A stretch of 59,352 bases of DNA from JAVJSU01 sp040219275 (GTDB lineage Bacteria; Chloroflexota; Anaerolineae; Aggregatilineales; Phototrophicaceae). The stretch covers positions 1 through 59,352 of the forward strand of contig JAVJSU010000098.1 of the NCBI GenBank assembly GCA_040219275.1, read 5' to 3'. Below are positions 19,080-27,178 of the stretch, piece after piece. Numbering within the stretch: position 1 is the stretch's first letter; the number at the start of each line of letters is the position of its first letter. The notes under the pieces were generated by a model. That model did not search any database. It had not been told where the DNA came from and worked only from the letters and a program-made list of their open reading frames with translations. Both the position numbers and the translations under genes were made by a program.

Positions 19080-20537
19080 ATGACAAAATTCAACACTATT
19101 TTAGCAGGATTGGTTCTGGTGATTCTCCTAATGTTGCCGCAATCCGCTCTCGCGCAAGGGGACGATGAGATGTGCTCCACTATCGTGCAGGATGCCCTCT
19201 CTTTGACAGAGGAAGTGTGTCAAACATCCACCGGGCGCAATCAAGCATGTTACGGCAACATTACCTTGCTCGCTGAACCGCAACCCGGTATCGACGACCT
19301 GACGTTCGAACAGCAGGGCGATATTGTCGATGTCGATATGATCCGCACATTGCAACTCAGTTCCATGAACCGCGATGCCGATGAATGGGGTGTAGCCTAT
19401 CTGCAATTGCAAGCGAATTTACCGGATGATAGTAGTGAGAATTTGACCTTACTTCTCTTTGGCGATGTGTCTATTGAAAATGCGGTCGACTCTGTACCGG
19501 AGATAGTCACAATCGAACTTGCGTCCAGTGGCAATCTGAATGTGCGCGGGGGACCATCGACCAATGATGCGATTGTCGGTAGTTTGTCGGGTGGAGACAC
19601 AGTCGTCGCGGATGGACGCATCGAAGATGGATCGTGGTTGCGGATCCGGTTAGAAGATGAGACTGTGGGCTGGGTGTTTGCACAATTGGTATCAACCGAC
19701 GATGATGTTATGACGCTGGAGGTGGTAAACCCGACGGATGAAGTGACGACTCCGAGATTTGGACCGCTACAGGCGTTTTTTGTGGAAACAGGCGTAAGCG
19801 ATGCACCGTGTGAGACTGCACCGGATAGCGGATTGTTGATCCAGACTCCGGAAGGTGTAGGCGAGGTCAACCTAACGGTGAATGAGGTGGATATTCGCCT
19901 TCGTTCAACTGCCTATGTCCAATCTCAAGCAGGTAATGAAATGATTGTCAGTATGGTCGAGGGGTCTGCCATCGTAACTGCGCAAGATGTCAGCGTATTC
20001 GTCCCCACCGGCACACGCGTTCGGATCGAGATGGATGGTAATTCTGTCGCGTCAAGCCCACCGGGTGATCCCGAACCGTATGATGAGCAGGCTTTAGCGC
20101 GATTGCCTGTCCTCACTTTACCGCGTTCTATTGAAGTAGCCACTGCTTTGACTCAAGAAGAGATCGAAGCAAATATCGATGTCACTGGAGAGTGGGTCAT
20201 TGTCGAGCAGGTAAACGAATGTGATGGTTTTGACACGAGCGGATTTACAGATCGCACCGGTGCCGGTCTAGTGTTGACTACGATTGATGACACGACCCTT
20301 CGTGGAAGCCCACCTCAGGCAGGAGGATTTATATCCAGTTTCACCGCGGAGTTCACAGACGAAGGTGATTTTCTCATTTCTTTCGAGAATTTTGAACCAC
20401 AGCCGAATGCACCGCGTAGCGAGTGGAGACTGAGTATTGTTGATCCTAATACCGTACTAATGATCCGAGATTTTGAGGTAGTACAAGCGAGCACATTTCC
20501 CTGTATGACGGTAGTAACGCTAGAACGTGCTTCTTGA
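19080..20537 (+). CDS. Secreted SH3-domain protein with FecR-like segment
   Basis: 485 residues with a clear signal peptide (MTKFNTILAGLVLVILLMLP, cleavage at ALAQ-GDDE). After a cysteine-containing N-terminal region (MCSTIVQDALS, EEVCQT, QACYG) comes a bacterial SH3 domain at about 142-205 (GNLNVRGGPSTNDAIVGSL, GSWLRIRLEDETVGWVFAQL). A second segment at about 255-325 (DIRLRSTAYVQSQAG, IVSMVEGSAIVTAQ, VPTGTRVRIEMDG) resembles a FecR-type barrel. The C-terminal third is a lipocalin-like or unassigned beta region. It would act outside the membrane, possibly on peptidoglycan or surface glycan. It follows the giant kinase by 82 bases in the same orientation with its own ribosome site (AAAGGGG), so it may be an extracellular partner; proteins of this type often accompany kinase/WD40 genes in Chloroflexota, from general knowledge. 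Function is unknown. Confidence 0.75.
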   Translation: MTKFNTILAGLVLVILLMLPQSALAQGDDEMCSTIVQDALSLTEEVCQTSTGRNQACYGNITLLAEPQPGIDDLTFEQQGDIVDVDMIRTLQLSSMNRDADEWGVAYLQLQANLPDDSSENLTLLLFGDVSIENAVDSVPEIVTIELASSGNLNVRGGPSTNDAIVGSLSGGDTVVADGRIEDGSWLRIRLEDETVGWVFAQLVSTDDDVMTLEVVNPTDEVTTPRFGPLQAFFVETGVSDAPCETAPDSGLLIQTPEGVGEVNLTVNEVDIRLRSTAYVQSQAGNEMIVSMVEGSAIVTAQDVSVFVPTGTRVRIEMDGNSVASSPPGDPEPYDEQALARLPVLTLPRSIEVATALTQEEIEANIDVTGEWVIVEQVNECDGFDTSGFTDRTGAGLVLTTIDDTTLRGSPPQAGGFISSFTAEFTDEGDFLISFENFEPQPNAPRSEWRLSIVDPNTVLMIRDFEVVQASTFPCMTVVTLERAS

Positions 20538-20893
20538 TGTTTAGATACATCGCGGTTTGCACAATTATCAACAACAAATTCTGAATATGCGATCCGCCGC
20601 TGACGATTTACAACAAAAAAGGGGCGTTGCTCCATGCCTTTACCACACGATAACGTGGTCATGCGACATCAAGGCTTGTTTAAAAAGTCGTCAGCGTTTT
20701 GTTGGCGGAATATAAGGTGTCGGTGGGACTTTGTAAGTCATGCGTTCGTAGTTCGTCCCGTTATTTAGGAAGCGATTCTCCTTTTATCTCATTATGATGC
20801 GATTGCCCCGGTGACTGAAATGACCCAGTTTTGCACAAATGGTGGATTACGTTAAACTTTAAGTTAAATTACATTTCTTCAGGATATTTCTTC
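20538..20893. other. Intergenic region, no gene seen
   Basis: 356 bases between the SH3 gene and the PhyH-type gene. It holds short inverted repeats (for example GGGGCGTTGCTCC near 20623, and CCAC...GTGG near 20642) but no convincing coding frame. A TTG start at 20831 could extend the next gene by 21 codons but gives an atypical N-terminus and lacks a ribosome site. A promoter for the second sugar locus should lie in the AT-rich end (20850-20880), but none can be fixed. Confidence 0.3.
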
Positions 20894-21751
20894 ATGCTAA
20901 ATATACAAGAACTCATCACCGATAGTGATGTGGCATTTTATCAAGATCATGGTTATTGGTTGGGTCCCAAGCTGTTTAGTGATAGTGAGCTAGAACACAT
21001 CCGCGATCATCATCAGCGGGTTGTCGCCGGAGATTATGAAACGGGACGACCACCCCATAGCCGAAGCACCGAACCCGGCGAAGCGATCGACAAAATTGTT
21101 AAAATTGATAATAGCCACTGGTCAGATTCAACGCTGGCGAAGTTTGTGCTTAATCCGACGATTGGAGCACTAGCGGCGAAGTTAGCAGGTGTAAATGGCA
21201 TTCGCCTCTGGCACGATCAACTTTTGCATAAACCCCCTCAAACAAACACCAATGCAGGCGCAGTCGGCTGGCATCAAGATTGGCATTACTGGCAATGTGC
21301 CGAACCAGCGAACATGCTCACCGCATGGGTTGCTCTGGTAGATGTCGATACACGGAACGGCTGTATGGAATTCGTGCCGGACAGTCATAAATGGGGCTTA
21401 TTGCCCGATAGTGATTTCTTCGCACAGGATTTAGACGCGTTGCAAAAATCCATCGAGGCGCATAGTGGTAAATCCTTCGAGACAGTGCCCGCAATTTTGC
21501 CCGCTGGAACGGTCAGCTTTCATCATTGCCTGACGATTCATGGCAGTCGCCCCAATTTGAGTGATGCACCACGCCTGTCTATGGTGTTGCACTTACAACC
21601 GGAAGGAACCACTTACAAACGTGGTACACCGGCAGAGCCTCATGCCAATGTGCGCCTGCTGAGTGGCGAAGATGGCGACCCGTTTGCAGGTCCCTATTTC
21701 CCTGTGCTCTATCGCAACGACGGCACAGGCAATCCATGGGACGTAGAGTAA
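20894..21751 (+). CDS. Phytanoyl-CoA dioxygenase (PhyH) family Fe(II)/2-oxoglutarate oxygenase
   Basis: 285 residues from the ATG at 20894, which has AGGA ten bases upstream. The double-stranded beta-helix iron site is visible: HxD in VGWHQDWHYWQ and the distal histidine in LTIHGSRPNLS, with an arginine after it for 2-oxoglutarate. N-terminal FYQDHGYWLGPKLFSDSELEHIRDHH is typical of the family. It hydroxylates a small molecule or sugar-linked substrate using O2 and 2-oxoglutarate. It lacks the ectoine-hydroxylase signature, so a link to the distant ectoine locus is not supported. It sits about 115 bases upstream of a sugar ABC operon in the same direction and may belong to it; the substrate is unknown. 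Confidence 0.85.
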   Translation: MLNIQELITDSDVAFYQDHGYWLGPKLFSDSELEHIRDHHQRVVAGDYETGRPPHSRSTEPGEAIDKIVKIDNSHWSDSTLAKFVLNPTIGALAAKLAGVNGIRLWHDQLLHKPPQTNTNAGAVGWHQDWHYWQCAEPANMLTAWVALVDVDTRNGCMEFVPDSHKWGLLPDSDFFAQDLDALQKSIEAHSGKSFETVPAILPAGTVSFHHCLTIHGSRPNLSDAPRLSMVLHLQPEGTTYKRGTPAEPHANVRLLSGEDGDPFAGPYFPVLYRNDGTGNPWDVE

Positions 21752-21867
21752 AAGCTCAACCAGAAAATAACCCCATCAATAGACTAGATCAACGGGAGGT
21801 CTATCTACAGAACTAACGCATTAACGAATAAAGATGAAGTATTTAGCCACACTTTTAGGAGTAAGAA

Positions 21868-23208
21868 ATGTTAAAAGCACGCAAATTTATTGCCTTAGGA
21901 TTGATCGTACTTTTGATGGGTGTGTTGCTCGGTGGAGCAACACTCATCGCACAGGAAGACGGCGAATTGACGATTTCATTCCCCGGTGATCCCCGCTCTG
22001 AAACCGTCAACAGCTTGATTGAACAATTTATTGCCATGAAAGCCGAAGAAGGGGTGACGGTTAACGTCGTCATTAACGAACCCACCGAAGGCTATAATGA
22101 CCAATTGCTACTGGACTTCAGTGCGGGTGTAGGACCGGATGTCTTCTCTATCAGCGCGGAGACCATCCCCGAATACGTCGCGGCTGAACTCATTACCCCA
22201 TTGGATGATTACGTCGCAGAATGGGATGGCTGGGCGCAATTCCCACAAGGCATGAAGGATATGCCGGCGCTAAACGGGTCTGTTTATGCCATCATGTATA
22301 ACACCGATACACGCGTGCTTTTCTATCGCACCGATATTTTAGAAGCGGCTGGCGTGGAAATGCCGTTTGCACCAGCAAGCTGGGACGATGTTTTTGCCGC
22401 GGCAGAAGCGGTTCAAGCCAATGTTGAGGATGTCATCCCGATGGAAGTCGAAGCGGGCACCATCTGGGGCGAAGGCACGACGATGGATGGTTTCTTCATG
22501 CTGTTCCGTGGTGCGGGTGGACAATTGCTTGATCCTGAAGATGGCAAATGGGTCGTGGAAAGCCCTGCGTTATTGGATGCTTTTGCCTTCTACGAGCGCA
22601 TGTTCGGTGATGGTCTCTCCGCGGCGGAACCGTTTATGGAACCGGAACCGTGGGTCTTCTACTTGCAAGAAGGTCTGGCAAATGGTGATGTCGCCATGGC
22701 AGTAGCGGTCAATGTTGTTTGGGGATTGTACGCACCGGACGGTCCATGGGGGATTGAAAATCGTGATGAAGTCCTTTCATGGACACCAATGCCAGCCATT
22801 AGTGCGGGCGAAGGCATCAACGGGCAGGATTTTGTCAGCATGGGTGGTGGCTGGGGCTGGGCAATGTCCAGCACAACCGAAAATCCGGAACTAGCATGGG
22901 AATTCATTCAGTTCATGTCCAGCGCAGATAGCATCACACAATATACTCAGGGCGTAGGTGGTATCCCGACGCGCCTTGATGCTTCGGTTGATGACGACCA
23001 TGTCGCCGCGATCACCGAGCAGGTTATGCCCTATCAATCATTCCGCCCTTTGAGCGTGGATTACAATCGTGTGTCTGAACAGATTCAGATTGCAACCGAG
23101 CGCATCATGCTGGGTGAAGCCACAGCACAGGAAGCTATGGAACTCTTTGCTGAAGCAGTCATAAATATTGTTGGCGAAGACAACGTAAAGCGTCTTCCGT
23201 TAGACTAA
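21868..23208 (+). CDS. Carbohydrate ABC transporter substrate-binding protein (family 1)
   Basis: 446 residues with a signal peptide (MLKARKFIALGLIVLLMGVL, cleavage near LIAQ-EDGE). The mature protein has the family pattern: LTISFPGDPRSETVNSLIEQF, YNDQLLLDFSAGVGPDVFS, the central VYAIMYNTDTRVLFYRTDIL, and the late GGGWGWAMSSTTENPELAWE and FIQFMSSADS. It has a good ribosome site (TTAGGAG) and heads the operon binding protein - permease - permease - glycosidases. A GC-rich hairpin behind it (23222-23260) probably sets its higher expression. The ligand is likely an oligosaccharide, possibly alpha-mannosyl or beta-xylosyl, judging from the GH38 and GH52-like genes downstream; this is inference. 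Confidence 0.92.
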   Translation: MLKARKFIALGLIVLLMGVLLGGATLIAQEDGELTISFPGDPRSETVNSLIEQFIAMKAEEGVTVNVVINEPTEGYNDQLLLDFSAGVGPDVFSISAETIPEYVAAELITPLDDYVAEWDGWAQFPQGMKDMPALNGSVYAIMYNTDTRVLFYRTDILEAAGVEMPFAPASWDDVFAAAEAVQANVEDVIPMEVEAGTIWGEGTTMDGFFMLFRGAGGQLLDPEDGKWVVESPALLDAFAFYERMFGDGLSAAEPFMEPEPWVFYLQEGLANGDVAMAVAVNVVWGLYAPDGPWGIENRDEVLSWTPMPAISAGEGINGQDFVSMGGGWGWAMSSTTENPELAWEFIQFMSSADSITQYTQGVGGIPTRLDASVDDDHVAAITEQVMPYQSFRPLSVDYNRVSEQIQIATERIMLGEATAQEAMELFAEAVINIVGEDNVKRLPLD

Positions 23209-23221
23209 AATAACTTTTTTT

Positions 23222-23260
23222 GCTGGCATCCCGTAGACTATTCTGCGGGATGCCACCAGC
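23222..23260 (+). promoter_or_regulatory. Intercistronic hairpin between binding-protein and permease genes
   Basis: GGCATCCCG and CGGGATGCC, flanked by GCTG and CAGC, form a strong stem-loop with a 12-base loop. A T-run lies before it, not after it, so on the plus strand it is not a classic terminator. It more likely stabilises the 3' end of the binding-protein message and lowers permease expression, as in mal-type operons. Confidence 0.6.
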
Positions 23261-23284
23261 CAACTATAGATTGCTGAAAATTTG

Positions 23285-24226
23285 ATGTTCTCCCTACAAG
23301 TTGACGCAAAATCCATCACCATCTTCAATCGTAAATTCTCCCGTCGCCGCTTGAGCGAATATTCGCTCCTGTTGTTCATGCTTCCTGCGCTGGCGTTGAT
23401 GTTACTGTTCGTCATCATTCCGGCGGGATGGGCAATTGTCATCAGCTTTACGAATCAGGCATTGATTGGACCCAATGCGAAAAATTATTCGTTCATCGGA
23501 TTCGAAAATTATGTGCGGTTGCTCTCCGATAGCGAATTCTGGAACTCGCTACAGATTAGCTTTATTTTTGTGTTCGGTTCGGCATTTGTCGGGCAATTCC
23601 TGATCGGCTTCACGCTGGCGCTGTTACTCAAATATTCGGGATTCATCAATAAGAGTATTGTAGGCGGAAGTGTTCTGCTGGCATGGGTCATACCAGAGAT
23701 TGTAGCGGTCTATATCTGGGCGAGTGTGCTGAACTTTCAGAGTGGGTCAGCCAATCAAATTCTACTCGCGCTCGGTCTTGAAAAGCACCGCTGGCTGATT
23801 GACACGCCCCTGTTATCGCTGATTATTGTCAATATCTGGCGCGGGACGGCGTTTACGATGTTGCTGGTTTCTTCTGCACTAGAAGCCATCCCTGAAGCGC
23901 TCTATGATGCCGCGGCGGTGGATGGTGCTTCAACATGGCGGAAATTCATACACATCACCCTACCGCTTCTACGCTACACCATTCTGATGAGCTTCATCCT
24001 GATTACGATGGGCACGTTTTCTGTGTTTGGTATCGTCTTCGCCATGACGGGCGGTGGTCCATTGGGACGGTCTGAGGTCATTGGCGTATATATTTATCGC
24101 AACGCCTTTGAATACCGCGAGATTGGTTACGGTTCGGCGGCATCAGTGATTATGCTATTGATTAACTTAGCACTTGCGCTGGTTTATCTACGCTTCATCC
24201 GCATCGACTGGTCGGAGGACGCGTAA
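23285..24226 (+). CDS. Carbohydrate ABC transporter permease, MalF type
   Basis: 313 residues from the ATG at 23285 (an in-frame TTG lies directly before it). A basic N-terminus (NRKFSRRRLSEYSLLLF) precedes about six helices; the EAA loop is present as AIPEALYDAAAVDGASTWRK followed by FIHITLPLLRYTI. A typical extracytoplasmic loop follows helix 1 (TNQALIGPNAKNYSFIGFENY). The stop codon TAA is followed at once by the ATG of the next permease, so expression is coupled. It makes the membrane channel for the binding protein encoded upstream. As in the first sugar locus, no ATPase gene accompanies it. Confidence 0.92.
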   Translation: MFSLQVDAKSITIFNRKFSRRRLSEYSLLLFMLPALALMLLFVIIPAGWAIVISFTNQALIGPNAKNYSFIGFENYVRLLSDSEFWNSLQISFIFVFGSAFVGQFLIGFTLALLLKYSGFINKSIVGGSVLLAWVIPEIVAVYIWASVLNFQSGSANQILLALGLEKHRWLIDTPLLSLIIVNIWRGTAFTMLLVSSALEAIPEALYDAAAVDGASTWRKFIHITLPLLRYTILMSFILITMGTFSVFGIVFAMTGGGPLGRSEVIGVYIYRNAFEYREIGYGSAASVIMLLINLALALVYLRFIRIDWSEDA

Positions 24227-25057
24227 ATGGCGACTCAACCGCGGGTGCAAAGCTCCCAAATCGGCAAATGGTTGTACTATGCAATCGTCTTCTTATTTTT
24301 CTTTGGTCCTATTTCGTGGCTCGTCCTCGCCTCCATTAACGCCGATCCCTCCTCTGCATGGGAAATCCCACAGGAAGCGACGCTCAACAATTACGTGCAA
24401 CTCATCACCGAAAGCGAAATTGTGCTGTGGTTGCGAAATAGCTTTATTCTGGCAATCGGTACAACAATATTGACGGTTGTGTTAGCGACATTGGCGGCTT
24501 ATCCCTTATCGCGCGTGCCATTTCCGGGGAAAGCCGCGTTTATGTACACACTACTTCTGGCGCGGGTGATGCCGATTACCGCAGTCATCATTCCGATTTT
24601 CAGCATGTCTGTGCAGTTACAACTCGTCAACACTTTTCACGGTGCGATCTTGATTCTCTCTGCGATGCAATTGCCGATCTCGCTGTGGATCATGAAAGGC
24701 TTTGTCGATAGTATCCCGATTGATCTGGAAGAAGCGGCATGGCTGGATGGCTGTGATCGCATCAACGGGCTGGTGCGAATCGTTTTCCCGTTGATGGGTC
24801 CCGGTGTTGCCGTGACGGGCTTGTTCGCGTTTCTTGCGGCATGGGGTGACTTCCTGATTCCGCTGGTGATTTTACGCTCTCCCAATACCTTCCCGATTGC
24901 GATGGGCTTGTATCGTGCTTTCGGCAATCAAGGCTCGGTCGATTTTGGCTTCCTGACTGCGCTCGCTGTGATCTATAGCGCACCGTCAATTTTACTCTAC
25001 ATATTTGCACGGCAGTATCTCGTTAAGGGGATGACTGCTGGTAGTGTCAAAATGTGA
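24227..25057 (+). CDS. Carbohydrate ABC transporter permease, MalG type
   Basis: 276 residues, six helices beginning with YYAIVFLFFFGPISWLVLAS. The EAA loop reads DSIPIDLEEAAWLDGCDRIN followed by GLVRIVFPLMGPG, and the C-terminal QYLVKGMTAGSVKM is typical of MalG-type subunits. It starts immediately after the previous stop codon. It pairs with the upstream MalF-type subunit; energy must come from an ATPase encoded elsewhere (MsiK-like shared ATPases are known in Gram-positive bacteria; that parallel is inference here). Confidence 0.92.
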   Translation: MATQPRVQSSQIGKWLYYAIVFLFFFGPISWLVLASINADPSSAWEIPQEATLNNYVQLITESEIVLWLRNSFILAIGTTILTVVLATLAAYPLSRVPFPGKAAFMYTLLLARVMPITAVIIPIFSMSVQLQLVNTFHGAILILSAMQLPISLWIMKGFVDSIPIDLEEAAWLDGCDRINGLVRIVFPLMGPGVAVTGLFAFLAAWGDFLIPLVILRSPNTFPIAMGLYRAFGNQGSVDFGFLTALAVIYSAPSILLYIFARQYLVKGMTAGSVKM

Positions 25058-25120
25058 GGTGACATCATATCCCTTTACGATTCCATTATTCCTTGCTTCG
25101 GTTCACGTTTTACCGTCGTC

Positions 25121-27169
25121 ATGATGCCCGACGCACATCGGTATCGCGTTTTTCCATTGGGAACGTTCCATTATTTTGACTGGCAGAAGACCGATACAGT
25201 CGGTATTAGCATCGGCACATCGCCACAAATTGTGAGTAGCGAAACCGCAGACATCGGTCTGGTTGTCGATGGCATCACACGCATATTGCCGTTTAGCGTA
25301 ACCCATCCCACTTTTGAGCATATCACGCAGGAAATCACGCCCCTAACGACTGTATTTCATGTGCGCGATTCTGCCTTGCCCATCACCGCAAAAATCACAT
25401 TTCGTTCCTGTTTTTATCCACAGGATTTCGAGATAAGTGCTGTACCTGCTTACATCGTATCTATTGAAGTTCACAATCCGACAGATAACCTCGTGAAAGT
25501 CGATTCCCGTTTTCATGTGGATGGCTATCACTTGGGGGAAACTAAAAAAGTAGCCTTTCCTGATGGGATTGACCACGATGGGATTGATGATTTTGAGTTC
25601 ACACAAACACTCTGTTGCGACGCGCCAACAGCCGAAATACAACCGGATAGTCAGCATACGTTTATCTGGTATCACGTTTTGCACATTAGCCAACCAACGC
25701 TTAATGTGCGCGGCGAGAAACTTAAATTTGGCTATACAACGCTGGGTGATACGCTCGATTTTTTGCAAGAAAACACCGCTGAGATTATTCGTAAAGGCGA
25801 TTTTTTCGAGCAGACGATTTTACGATCGACTTATCCTCCCGAACTGAAATTATTGCTTTCCTCGGCGTTCAAAGGATTGGCATCCAACGCGTGGTGGGCA
25901 GAGAATGGCTGGTTTTCCGTTATGGAAATCGGCGCGTATCATTCCACGTTGGATGTTGATTATCAGCTGGCGCTTTTCTTCTTCCAATATTGGTCGGAGT
26001 TGGTCGGGCGGATGTTGAATCAATGGGCAGATTTTTACATCCCTGCGAGCGGTTATATGGCGCATGATGTTGGACAGCACCTCGAAGCCACAGGCAATCG
26101 CTACGGCGGTCCGAAGAGTGCCATGAAAGTGGAGGAGAATTGTAATTATCTCATTTTACTCCATCATTATTGGCGCAGTACGGGCGATGATGGCATCTTT
26201 AAGGGTAAAGAAACACTCATCGGTGAGCTAGTCGATTTTCTGATTGCCTCCGATACTTCCGGAAACGGGCTACCGAACCAATACACGGACAACACCAACG
26301 ATTGGGGAAGTGGCTTAATTACGGCTTCCGAGGATCAAAGTTATCATGGCGTTCGGATGGTCGTTACGTATCGAGCAATAGAACAAATCGCCGAACATCT
26401 ACACATTGATGATCTGAAAGCGCGTTGTCACGAACAGGCGAACCTGATCTTAAAAACGCTAAATGAGGCGTGGCTAGGCGACCATTATCCAATTTCGCTC
26501 TCATCATCGGAGTCGTTTGCCCATTATTCCATGTGGACGACGCATGGGTTGCTCTATGCCCTGCGAAATGGCATGACGACGGGTCTTGATCTCGACAAAT
26601 TACGCGTTGACCTCATCAATAGTACACAGCGCACGATGCACGAACATGGTAGCGTCCATAGCACGGTTGATGTCCGCGGGTGGTTGACGCAAAATCTGTG
26701 GCGAGATTGCATCGCGGCGTATCTTGGCGTGGATATGACAGTCAATCTCCGGCGTTACCTCGGTCATGGCGAGTACATCAGTTATGAGGACACGACTATT
26801 CTGGAAGTTGCCAATGAATTGATGGTTGTCCCCGGTGCAACCGCCGAACACACTTACGCCGGTGAAACGCACGATTTCCCGATGGTGGATGGACATCCCC
26901 GCCCCGCTTGCATTTTTGGGTTGCCCTATGCGCTGGCGGGTCTGCAATTTGACTGGATCAACAAAGAGATGAGTTTCGCGCCGATTGTCTTTCCCTTGAC
27001 CATCCCACTGACGCACCTTGCAGATTGGAAAAATGAGCGCCTGCCAACGGTGACATTTACGCGCACCATTCCCAATCAAGATGGCGGACATCAAGCGACG
27101 CGAATCACTTATTGGATTGAACACGATGACCTACTCGCGGGCTGGACTTTGCGCCTACGTGAAACATAA
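25121..27169 (+). CDS. Probable glycoside hydrolase, distantly GH52-like (alpha/alpha)6-barrel protein
   Basis: 682 residues, no signal peptide, no membrane helix. The N-terminal beta-rich part opens with YRVFPLGTFHYFDWQKTDTV and resembles the PIGAF start of GH52 beta-xylosidases. The helical barrel contains NAWWAENGWFSVMEIGAYHS then TLDVDYQLALFFF, which can be aligned by eye with the GH52 nucleophile region (NEGEYRMMNTFDLTVDQ), plus VEENCNYLILLHHYWRSTGD, a segment also like DUF4965/GH116-type barrels. Family assignment is therefore tentative. It probably hydrolyses imported oligosaccharides in the cytosol. It lies 63 bases behind the permease; the frame is open back to the permease stop and GAGGTGA at 25055-25061 has no ATG at normal distance, so the true start might be upstream at a rare codon. 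The mannosidase gene follows after 9 bases. Confidence 0.65.
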   Translation: MMPDAHRYRVFPLGTFHYFDWQKTDTVGISIGTSPQIVSSETADIGLVVDGITRILPFSVTHPTFEHITQEITPLTTVFHVRDSALPITAKITFRSCFYPQDFEISAVPAYIVSIEVHNPTDNLVKVDSRFHVDGYHLGETKKVAFPDGIDHDGIDDFEFTQTLCCDAPTAEIQPDSQHTFIWYHVLHISQPTLNVRGEKLKFGYTTLGDTLDFLQENTAEIIRKGDFFEQTILRSTYPPELKLLLSSAFKGLASNAWWAENGWFSVMEIGAYHSTLDVDYQLALFFFQYWSELVGRMLNQWADFYIPASGYMAHDVGQHLEATGNRYGGPKSAMKVEENCNYLILLHHYWRSTGDDGIFKGKETLIGELVDFLIASDTSGNGLPNQYTDNTNDWGSGLITASEDQSYHGVRMVVTYRAIEQIAEHLHIDDLKARCHEQANLILKTLNEAWLGDHYPISLSSSESFAHYSMWTTHGLLYALRNGMTTGLDLDKLRVDLINSTQRTMHEHGSVHSTVDVRGWLTQNLWRDCIAAYLGVDMTVNLRRYLGHGEYISYEDTTILEVANELMVVPGATAEHTYAGETHDFPMVDGHPRPACIFGLPYALAGLQFDWINKEMSFAPIVFPLTIPLTHLADWKNERLPTVTFTRTIPNQDGGHQATRITYWIEHDDLLAGWTLRLRET

Positions 27170-27178
27170 GGAGACCTG

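Noticed and set aside
20894..21751. PhyH-type oxygenase as ectoine hydroxylase EctD, linking it to the ectoine locus
   Set aside because: The iron-site region reads VGWHQDWHYWQ and lacks the EctD signature around the HxD motif; it is also 25 kb away among sugar genes.
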